DNA from: Shumkonia mesophila | Lineage (GTDB): Bacteria; Pseudomonadota; Alphaproteobacteria; Rhodospirillales; Shumkoniaceae | Length of the DNA stretch: 64,000 nt | Direction: 5' to 3' | Assembly: GCF_026163695.1 (NCBI RefSeq) | Contig: NZ_JAOTID010000003.1 | Span: forward strand, 124,001-188,000 | Part shown: positions 56,622 through 64,000 of the stretch, one piece after another | How the letters are laid out: each line of letters starts with the position of its first letter | Position numbering within the stretch: position 1 is the first letter of the stretch | Position numbers and translations under genes: made by a program | The notes under the pieces: generated by a model | What the model was told of the DNA's origin: nothing | Seen by the model: only the letters and a program-made list of their open reading frames with translations | Database searches by the model: none

Positions 56622-58175
56622 ATGAAATCGTCTGTGCGATCGCTTCTTGTCACTGCCGTGGCCGGCGCGGTGTTCACCGCCGGCTGCGGGACTGCCTGGG
56701 CGCAGCAACCGGCCGCCAAGGACAGCGTCGTCATCGTGGCCACCGTCGGCGAGCCGGCGAGCCTCGATCCGGTCGGCGTCACCGCTGATCTCGTCAGCAT
56801 CATCACCCAACATGTGTTCGAAACCCTCTATACCTTCGACAAGGAATGGAAGGTGATGCCGCTGCTGGCTTCCGGCATGCCGGTCCTGTCGGCGGACAAC
56901 AAGACGTTCACCATTCCGTTGCGTGGCGACGTGAAGTTCCAGGACGGCACGACGATGACCGCAGACGACGTCGTCGCCTCTCTGGATCGCTGGACCAAGG
57001 TTTCGCCGCGCGGCAAGACGACTACCTCGGCCATCGAATCGATCACGGCGAAAGACGCCAAATCCGTCGTCATCGCGCTCAAGACGCCGTTTGCGCCGCT
57101 GACCTCGCTGCTGGCGATGAACAACGGCGCCGCGGCGATCATGCCGAAATCGGTCATCGACGGCACCAATGCCCCGAAGGCCCTGGTCGGTACCGGCCCC
57201 TACAAGATTCTGGAACACAAGCCCGATCAGTACCTCCGCCTGGTTCGCTTCGACGGCTATGTGTCGCCGCAGGGCGAGGCTAACGGATACGGCGGCAAGC
57301 GGGTCGCCAAGATCAACGAGATCCGCTTCGTTCCGGTGCCCAACGCGACGACACGCGTCGAAGGCATGGTGGCCGGCCAATACCATTTTGCCGACTCGCT
57401 GCCGGCCGAGATGCTGCCGCGCCTCAAGGACGCCAAAGGCATCAAACCGATCGTGGTGAAGCCGTTCGGTTTCCCGCTGATGATCATGAACAGCAAGGCG
57501 GGCCCCTTCACCAATCAAGGTCTGCGCCAGGCGGTGCTGACCGCCCTCGGGCCCAAGGACATGCTGCTCGCCGCCTTTGGCGATCCGGGCTTCTTCGCGC
57601 TCGAAGGTTCGGTCTATGCGCCGGGTACGGCGTTTTACGACGAGGCCAGCGCCAAGCCCTACAACCAGAACAACCCCAAGAAGGCGGCGGAGTTGCTGAA
57701 GGCCGCCGGCTACAAGGGCGAGCCGGTGCGCATCCTGACCTCCACCCAGTACGACTTCCTCTACAAGATGAGCCTGGTTGCCCAGGCCCAGCTCGAGCAG
57801 GCCGGCTTCAAGGTGGATCTCCAGGTTCTCGACTGGGCGACCTTGATGCAGAAGCGCGGCGACCAAAAGCAGTGGGACGCCTTCTTCACCTACCACACCT
57901 TCGTGCCCGAACCGTCGCTGATCACCTTCGTCAATCCGGCCTACCCGGGCTGGTGGGATACGCCCGAAAAACGCGAAGCGTTGACCGCCTTCAACACCGA
58001 GATGGACCAGAGCAAGCGCAAGGCTAAGTGGGCCACGTTGCAGGGCCTGTTCTACACGCAGGCCCCGACCATCAAGGTCGGCGAGTTCTACAACCTGGCG
58101 GCTGCCAGTGATAAGCTGAAGGGCTACGTGCCGATGCCGTGGCCGTTCTTCTGGAACGCCGAAATCGCCAACTGA
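56622..58175 (+). CDS. peptide-type ABC transporter substrate-binding protein (SBP family 5)
   Basis: A 517-residue periplasmic protein. The ATG at 56622 gives a signal peptide (MKSSVRSLLVTAVAGAVFTA, cleavage after AWA). Family-5 features: 'VGEPASLDPVGVTADLVSII', 'FTIPLRGDVKFQDGTTMTAD', 'GTGPYKILEHKPDQYLRLVR', 'QGLRQAVLTALGPKDMLLAA'. It heads an importer whose operon includes a D-aminoacylase, so N-acyl-D-amino acids or D-residue peptides are likely ligands. The hairpin after its stop suggests it is expressed above the membrane components. Confidence 0.93.
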   Translation: MKSSVRSLLVTAVAGAVFTAGCGTAWAQQPAAKDSVVIVATVGEPASLDPVGVTADLVSIITQHVFETLYTFDKEWKVMPLLASGMPVLSADNKTFTIPLRGDVKFQDGTTMTADDVVASLDRWTKVSPRGKTTTSAIESITAKDAKSVVIALKTPFAPLTSLLAMNNGAAAIMPKSVIDGTNAPKALVGTGPYKILEHKPDQYLRLVRFDGYVSPQGEANGYGGKRVAKINEIRFVPVPNATTRVEGMVAGQYHFADSLPAEMLPRLKDAKGIKPIVVKPFGFPLMIMNSKAGPFTNQGLRQAVLTALGPKDMLLAAFGDPGFFALEGSVYAPGTAFYDEASAKPYNQNNPKKAAELLKAAGYKGEPVRILTSTQYDFLYKMSLVAQAQLEQAGFKVDLQVLDWATLMQKRGDQKQWDAFFTYHTFVPEPSLITFVNPAYPGWWDTPEKREALTAFNTEMDQSKRKAKWATLQGLFYTQAPTIKVGEFYNLAAASDKLKGYVPMPWPFFWNAEIAN

Positions 58176-58183
58176 CGACGCTG

Positions 58184-58216
58184 GCCGGGGACGAGGCGGC
58201 CGTCCTCGTCCCCGGC
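58184..58216 (+). terminator. intercistronic GC hairpin after the binding-protein gene
   Basis: Perfect 13-bp arms: GCCGGGGACGAGG (58184-58196) and CCTCGTCCCCGGC (58204-58216) with a 7-base loop, then TTCCTGCCTTTT. This is the strongest of the five hairpins placed just after binding-protein genes in this window. Confidence 0.7.
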
Positions 58217-58241
58217 TTCCTGCCTTTTCGGGAACGAACCC

Positions 58242-59183
58242 ATGCTTACCTATGTCCTGCGCCGGCTGGTCGGCATGTTTCTCGTGATGCTGATCGTCGC
58301 CGCCGTGGTCTTCGTGATCGCTCGCGTGATCCCCGGCGATCCGGCCGTGGTCATGCTGGGTTCGGCGGCGACGCCCGAGGATGTGGCAGCGTTGCGTACG
58401 CGGATGGGCCTGGACCAGCCGTTCCTGACTCAGTTCGCCCTCTACCTCAAGCAGATCGTCACCTTTGATCTGGGTGATTCGATCTTCCTCAACCGCCCGG
58501 TCACCCAGGCCCTGGCCGAGCGCGCCGAACTCACCACCTTCCTGACGCTGATGTCGGTGGGGATCGCCGTCATCATCGGGGTGCCGATCGGCATTGTCTC
58601 GGCGGTCAAGCGCGGCCGGCTGGTCGACCAGGGGACGGTGGCGCTGGCCATGCTGGCCGCCAGCGTGCCGAGCTTCTGGATCGGCCTCACCCTGATCCGC
58701 TACCTGGCTGTTGATGTGAATTGGTTTCCGGTTGCCGGTTACGGGCCGCCGGATGCCTCGCTGATCGAGCGCCTTCACCATCTGGTGCTGCCGGCGATCG
58801 CGCTCGGCATCCCCAATTCGGCCCTTATCCTGCGCTTCACGCGAACCAGCATGCTCGACGTCATGAACGAGGACTACGTCCGCACGGCGCGGGCCAAGGG
58901 GCTGCCGCCGTTGACCGTGATCCTGAAGCATGCGCTTCGCAATGCCCTCATCCCGATCCTGACGATCATCGGGCTCACCATCGCCGTCATGATCGCCGGC
59001 GCCATCGTCACCGAAACGGTGTTCGGCCTGCCCGGCGTCGGCAATCTGGTGGTGTCGGCGGTGCTCAGGCGCGACTACCCGGTAATCCAGGGGGCGCTGC
59101 TGGTGGTGTCCGGTCTTTACGTCCTGATCAATCTGGCGGTCGACCTTCTTTACGCCGTTGTCGATCCGCGCGTGCGGTACTAG
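58242..59183 (+). CDS. peptide ABC transporter permease (DppB type)
   Basis: A 313-residue permease beginning 'MLTYVLRRLVGMFLVMLIVA' as DppB/OppB proteins do. It has 'RVIPGDPAVVMLGSAATPED', 'GLDQPFLTQFALYLKQIVTF', the EAA-type loop 'DVMNEDYVRTARAKGLPPLT' and 'AIVTETVFGLPGVGNLVVSA'. It ends with 'LIYAVVDPR'-type sequence. It is separated from the next gene by 9 bases and forms the pore with that DppC-type partner. Confidence 0.94.
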   Translation: MLTYVLRRLVGMFLVMLIVAAVVFVIARVIPGDPAVVMLGSAATPEDVAALRTRMGLDQPFLTQFALYLKQIVTFDLGDSIFLNRPVTQALAERAELTTFLTLMSVGIAVIIGVPIGIVSAVKRGRLVDQGTVALAMLAASVPSFWIGLTLIRYLAVDVNWFPVAGYGPPDASLIERLHHLVLPAIALGIPNSALILRFTRTSMLDVMNEDYVRTARAKGLPPLTVILKHALRNALIPILTIIGLTIAVMIAGAIVTETVFGLPGVGNLVVSAVLRRDYPVIQGALLVVSGLYVLINLAVDLLYAVVDPRVRY

Positions 59184-59192
59184 GGGGCCGGG

Positions 59193-60098
59193 ATGACAAA
59201 CGAATCCCCCAGCCTCGCCGCCTCTGGAACCCGCAAGCCCGGTTTTTGGGACAGCCGGTCCCCGACCGTCATGCTTCTGCGCCAGTTGGGGCGCCGCCCG
59301 CTGACCCTGATCGCGGCGGGGCTGCTGGTCACAGTCGTGGTCATTGCCCTCACCTCGCCGTGGATCACGCCCTACGATCCGATGAAGATGGACATTCTCA
59401 ACCGGCTCAAGCCCCCGACAGCCGCGCACTGGCTGGGCACCGACGAGTTCGGCCGCGATGTCCTGGCGCGCATCATGCTGGGGGCGCGCCTCTCGCTGCT
59501 GGTCAGCTTCCTGGTGGTGATCTTCGCCACCGTCATGGGGACCCTGCTGGGTTTGCTGGGCGGCTATGTGCGGGTTCTCGATGGCCCGCTGATGCGCTTC
59601 ACCGACGCCCTGATGGCGTTTCCCGACATCCTGCTGGCCATCGCCTTCCTGGCGGCGCTGGGCCCATCGCTGTTCAACGTCGTTCTCGCCCTGGGCGTCG
59701 TCTATACGCCGCGCGTGGCGCGCGTCGTGCGTGCCGCCACGCTGGTGATCCGCGAGCTGCCGTTCGTCGAAGCGGCGACCGCGCTCGGCGTTTCGACGCC
59801 GCGCATCGTCAGGGTCCACGTGCTGCCGAACCTGATGTCGCCGATCATCGTCCAGGCGACGTTCATCTTCGCTTTCGCCATCCTGACGGAGGCGGCGCTG
59901 TCGTTCCTCGGCGTGGGCGTGCCGCCGACGACGCCGACCTGGGGCAACATGATCGCCGGCGCCCAGCAGTACATCCGCCAGGCCGATTGGCTGATCCTGT
60001 TTCCCGGCTTCGCCATCGTGCTGACCGTCCTGGCGCTCCAGATGGTTGGCGACGGTCTGCGCGACGCCTTGGACCCCCGTTTGCAGAAGGTCACATGA
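59193..60098 (+). CDS. peptide ABC transporter permease (DppC type)
   Basis: A 301-residue permease with the DppC marker 'HWLGTDEFGRDVLARIMLGA', helices such as 'VVIFATVMGTLLGLLGGYVR', the EAA loop 'FVEAATALGVSTPRIVRVHV', and 'TEAALSFLGVGVPPTTPTWG'. The start follows AGGGGGCCGGG. Its stop overlaps the deacylase start (ATGA), which ties the enzyme to the transporter. Confidence 0.94.
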   Translation: MTNESPSLAASGTRKPGFWDSRSPTVMLLRQLGRRPLTLIAAGLLVTVVVIALTSPWITPYDPMKMDILNRLKPPTAAHWLGTDEFGRDVLARIMLGARLSLLVSFLVVIFATVMGTLLGLLGGYVRVLDGPLMRFTDALMAFPDILLAIAFLAALGPSLFNVVLALGVVYTPRVARVVRAATLVIRELPFVEAATALGVSTPRIVRVHVLPNLMSPIIVQATFIFAFAILTEAALSFLGVGVPPTTPTWGNMIAGAQQYIRQADWLILFPGFAIVLTVLALQMVGDGLRDALDPRLQKVT

Positions 60099-61705
60099 TG
60101 ACAGATTCTTCCATTCTTATCCGCCAGGCCCGCATCGTCGACGGCACCGGGGCGCCGTGGTGGCGGGGCGACGTGCGGGTGGCCGGCGACCATATCGCCG
60201 AAGTCGGCGCCCGGCTCGACGCCGGCGAAGCGACGGTGATCGAGGCCGATGGGCGCTATCTGGCGCCCGGCTTCATCGATACCCACGCCCACGACGATCT
60301 CGTCTATCTGCGCCAGCCCGACCGCCCGGAGAAGGTAAGGCAGGGTGTTACCTCCGTCGTCGTCGGCAATTGCTCGTTCGGCCTCTACCCGCAGGTTCCG
60401 GCGAGCGCCGCCTATCTGCGCGACCATTTCGGCTCGCTGCTGGGTACCGTGCGCGATGGCGAGAGCTTCGAGGATTTCGAAGCCTACCGCCGGGCGCTGG
60501 AAAAGCCGGGCATCGCCATCAATCTGCTGTCCCTGGTCGGCCACGCCGCCCTCAGGCTCGCCGTCCTCGGGTGGGAACAGCGCCCGGCCACGGCCGACGA
60601 ACGCGAAGCCATGGCCGCGCTGCTCGACGCCCAGTTGCGCCAGGGGGCGTATGGCCTGTCCATCGGCTTGGTCTACCCGCCGAGCGCCTGGGCGGACACC
60701 GCGGAACTGGTTCGCCTGGCCGAGGTCGTCGCTTCCCATCAGGCTTTGCTGGCCGCCCACGTGCGGTCCTACGAAGGGGGATTGATCTCGTCGGTCGACG
60801 AGTTCCTGGCGCTGTTGCGCGCCGGCGGCGCCAACGGCCTGCTTTCCCACCTTCAGGCGGCGGGCCGGCCGTATTGGGGAAGCGTGCCTGCCGCGATCGA
60901 GCGCCTGGAGACGGCGCGCCGCGACGGCATCGACGTCAGCTTCGACATGTATCCCTATCCGGCCGGCTCCAGCACCATTCTCCAGCTGTTGCCGCCGTCC
61001 GCCCAGGCTGGCGGGATCGAGGCCCTGCTTGCGCGCTTGGCTGATGATGATGGGCGAGACAAGTTGAGGCGGGCCGTCGAGACGGGTGAGGCGCCGAACG
61101 ATCCGGAATGGGAATCCAAGGTTCTACTGATCGGCTGGGAGAACGTCCGCATCGGCGGCGTCGGGGAGGATGCCTTGCGGACCGTCGAGGGTCGTTCCCT
61201 GACCGACATCGCGGCAAGTCGTGGAACCACGCCATTCGATGCGGTCGTCTGGCTGATCCAGCAGGATCGGGGCCGCACCAACATCGTCATGTTCCAGTTG
61301 GACGAGAGGGACCTGCGCACCGCGCTGACCCATCCGCTGCACATGATGGGCTCGGACAGCCTGCCGCGAGAAGGCGGCAAGCCGCACCCGCGGGCCTTCG
61401 GCAGCTTTCCGCGCTATGTCGGCCATTGCGCGCGCGATCTTGGCTGGCTGCCGATCGAGGAGGCGGTGCGCCACATGACCGCCGTCCCAGCCCAGCGGTT
61501 CGGCCTGCTCGACCGCGGCCTGGTACGCCCCGGCATGGTCGCCGATCTGGTGCTCTTCACCGACGCCATCACCGATTGCGCGACTTTCGAAGAGCCGACC
61601 CGCTTGGCCAAGGGAATCACCGACGTCCTCGTCGCCGGCACTTTCCTGCTGCGCGACGGAACGCCGACCGGGGTCCGCCCCGGACGCGTCCTCACACGCC
61701 ATTAA
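60095..61705 (+). CDS. N-acyl-D-amino acid deacylase (D-aminoacylase family)
   Basis: A 536-residue amidohydrolase-superfamily enzyme. The metal site begins with 'GFIDTHAHDDLVY', the cysteine ligand typical of D-aminoacylases is in 'VVVGNCSFG', further ligands are in 'LLAAHVRSYEGG' and 'LLSHLQAAG', and the essential Asp is in 'MMGSDSLPREGG'. It hydrolyses N-acyl-D-amino acids (or the related N-acyl-D-glutamate/aspartate) to the D-amino acid. It starts within the permease stop codon, so it is translationally coupled to the importer. The frame is open far upstream, but only the ATG at 60095 makes a normal N-terminus. Confidence 0.9.
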   Translation: MMTDSSILIRQARIVDGTGAPWWRGDVRVAGDHIAEVGARLDAGEATVIEADGRYLAPGFIDTHAHDDLVYLRQPDRPEKVRQGVTSVVVGNCSFGLYPQVPASAAYLRDHFGSLLGTVRDGESFEDFEAYRRALEKPGIAINLLSLVGHAALRLAVLGWEQRPATADEREAMAALLDAQLRQGAYGLSIGLVYPPSAWADTAELVRLAEVVASHQALLAAHVRSYEGGLISSVDEFLALLRAGGANGLLSHLQAAGRPYWGSVPAAIERLETARRDGIDVSFDMYPYPAGSSTILQLLPPSAQAGGIEALLARLADDDGRDKLRRAVETGEAPNDPEWESKVLLIGWENVRIGGVGEDALRTVEGRSLTDIAASRGTTPFDAVVWLIQQDRGRTNIVMFQLDERDLRTALTHPLHMMGSDSLPREGGKPHPRAFGSFPRYVGHCARDLGWLPIEEAVRHMTAVPAQRFGLLDRGLVRPGMVADLVLFTDAITDCATFEEPTRLAKGITDVLVAGTFLLRDGTPTGVRPGRVLTRH

Positions 61706-61740
61706 ACCTGCTGACTTCCGGGAAAGAGAGAACAAAGATC

Positions 61741-62127
61741 ATGACCAAACGTACGCCGATTTTCGCCAAGGACGGCGCCAAGCCAGCCGGCCAGTACAGC
61801 CATGCGATCGTCGCCAACGGGTTCGTTTTCGTGTCGGGCCAGGGGCCCCATCATCCGAAGACAGGCCAACTTCCGCCGGATTTCGCGGGCGAGGTCCGCC
61901 AGGCGATCCGCAACCTGGAGATCATCCTGAAAGCGGCCGGCACCGACCTTGCCCACGTGGTACGGGTCAACGCGTATCTGGCCGATCTCGGCAATTTCAA
62001 AACCTACAACGACGTCTACAGGGAATTTTTCGCCGTCGAGCCGCCGAGCCGCACCACCATCGGCTGCCTGCTTAGCGGCATCCAGGTGGAGATCGACTGC
62101 ATCGCGGCGCTGCCGGAAGGCAAGTGA
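61741..62127 (+). CDS. RidA-family enamine/imine deaminase, copy 2
   Basis: A 128-residue RidA-fold protein with the conserved Arg in '[13 protein letters not shown]' and '[10 protein letters not shown]'. It begins 35 bases after the deacylase and precedes the ATPase pair. It differs clearly from copy 1 at 53968 (for example '[20 protein letters not shown]' against the shorter loop there), so it is a diverged paralogue rather than a recent duplicate. It probably handles imines made when the released D-amino acid is oxidised or dehydrated. Confidence 0.9.
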   Translation: MTKRTPIFAKDGAKPAGQYSHAIVANGFVFVSGQGPHHPKTGQLPPDFAGEVRQAIRNLEIILKAAGTDLAHVVRVNAYLADLGNFKTYNDVYREFFAVEPPSRTTIGCLLSGIQVEIDCIAALPEGK

Positions 62128-62170
62128 GGCGATCGGGGCGCCGCAAGACAGGATGGGGAACGGACCGGGC

Positions 62171-63174
62171 ATGGATGCCAACGCGATCCTGGAGATCCGC
62201 GACCTGCAAACCCACTTCGCGACCGACAGCGGTGTCGCCAGGGCGGTCGATGGCGTTTCGCTGAAAGTCGAGCGCGGCGAAACGCTGGCCATCGTCGGCG
62301 AATCCGGCAGCGGCAAGTCGGTGACCAGCCTGTCCATCATGCGGCTGATCCCGACGCCGCCCGGCCGCATCGTCGGCGGCGAGATCCTGTTCCGCGGGCG
62401 TTCGGGGGCGGTGTCCGATCTTTGCACGATCGACGAACGTGCCATGCGCCGGGTGCGCGGCAACGAGATCAGCATGATCTTCCAGGAGCCGATGACCTCG
62501 CTCAATCCGGTCTATACGGTGGGCGATCAGATCGGCGAGGCCTTGCGGTTCCATCGCGGCCTGGGACGGGCGGAAGCCCGCCGCGAGTCGCTCGACGCCC
62601 TCCGCCTCGTCGGCATTCCCGCCGCCGAGAGCCGCATCGATGAGTACCCCCACCAGATGTCGGGCGGCATGCGTCAGCGCGTGATGATCGCCATGGCGCT
62701 GGCCTGCCGGCCGATGATGCTGATTGCCGACGAGCCGACCACGGCGCTCGACGTCACCATCCAGGCGCAGATCCTCGACCTCATGCGCCGCCTGCAAAGC
62801 GACACCGGCACCGCCATCCTGTTCATCACCCACAACCTGGGAGTCGTCGCCGAAATCGCCCACCGGGTGGTCGTGATGTACGCCGGGCAGGTCGTCGAGG
62901 AGGGCGACGTCAGGACGCTGTTCAAGGCGCCCAGCCATCCCTACACACGGGGCCTGCTGGCCTGCATGCCGCACCTGGGGAAGGGCGATGCCGGCGTCGA
63001 CGCGCGCCTCGATGCGATTCCGGGAAACCTGCCCAGCCCGATCGACCGCCAGCCGGGCTGCGCCTTCGCCCCGCGCTGTTCCCATGCCGAGGCCGCCTGC
63101 CGGGCGGCGGACCCCGTTCTCGAAGAGGTCGGGTCCGGGCATTTCGCCCGTTGCCGGCGCTGGAGGGATCTGTG

Positions 63175-63175
<1 letters not shown>
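62171..63175 (+). CDS. peptide ABC transporter ATP-binding protein (DppD type)
   Basis: A 334-residue ATPase: Walker A GESGSGKS, '[20 protein letters not shown]', signature '[20 protein letters not shown]', Walker B '[20 protein letters not shown]', and the C-terminal cysteine motif '[14 protein letters not shown]' of oligopeptide ATPases. The ATG at 62171 is chosen; one at 62153 is in frame. It is separated from its permeases by the deacylase and RidA genes, an uncommon order. It overlaps the next gene by one base. Confidence 0.92.

Positions 63176-64000
<825 letters not shown>

Noticed and set aside
56508-59819. Very long open frame on the minus strand (over 1100 codons)
   Set aside because: It lies antisense to a complete binding-protein gene and two permease genes with clear family motifs. 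Its translation is rich in H, R, G, Q and D without any domain, as expected of a high-GC shadow frame.

Overview
The window is GC-rich bacterial chromosome with tightly packed operons, many start/stop overlaps, and many ABC and TRAP uptake systems next to LacI, RpiR, IclR and GntR regulators. The NodT-type outer-membrane lipoprotein, the CHASE/PAS sensor kinases with stand-alone receivers and the overall gene style suggest an alphaproteobacterium, perhaps of the Rhodospirillales. This is an inference, since no rRNA or marker gene is present. I saw no tRNA, rRNA, CRISPR array, insertion sequence or phage gene.

Layout. (1) 1-6664 (-): a peptide/amide ABC importer (binding protein, two permeases, two ATPases) followed by an esterase-like hydrolase and the start of an M20 amidohydrolase. 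A divergent RpiR-type regulator follows at 6826-7740. (2) 7929-19249: a TetR regulator divergent from one long drug-efflux operon: RND adaptor, RND pump, outer-membrane channel, Bcr-type MFS pump, MacA and MacB. (3) 19464-24171: a LacI regulator, its perfect operator, a peptide-type binding protein without its own permeases, and two nucleoside hydrolases. (4) 24192-32028: a sugar ABC system split over two divergent transcripts (ATPase on -, everything else on +), with a GntR regulator, an acetyl-esterase-like enzyme, a sugar isomerase-like TIM barrel and a Gfo/Idh/MocA dehydrogenase. (5) 32080-41621: a signalling island with two PAS histidine kinases lacking fused receivers, three nearly identical single-domain receivers, a GAF-HD-GYP phosphodiesterase, and a 549-residue protein that looks like a catalytically dead EAL domain behind a duplicated unknown module. 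(6) 41626-49446: a LacI regulator and a TRAP transporter followed by a HisD-family dehydrogenase, an SDR and a zinc alcohol dehydrogenase. This set resembles the dihydroxypropanesulfonate (hps) pathway. (7) 49636-64000: a D-amino-acid-themed region with a D-threonine aldolase/D-serine dehydratase-like enzyme, a polar amino acid ABC importer, a RidA protein, an IclR regulator and a SelA-like PLP enzyme. A second peptide-type ABC importer follows, wrapped around an N-acyl-D-amino acid deacylase and another RidA; its last ATPase is cut by the window edge.

The parts most worth a second look are the signalling island with the dead-EAL protein, the hps-like cluster, the D-amino-acid cluster with candidate IclR operators, and a recurring pattern of strong GC hairpins immediately after binding-protein genes.
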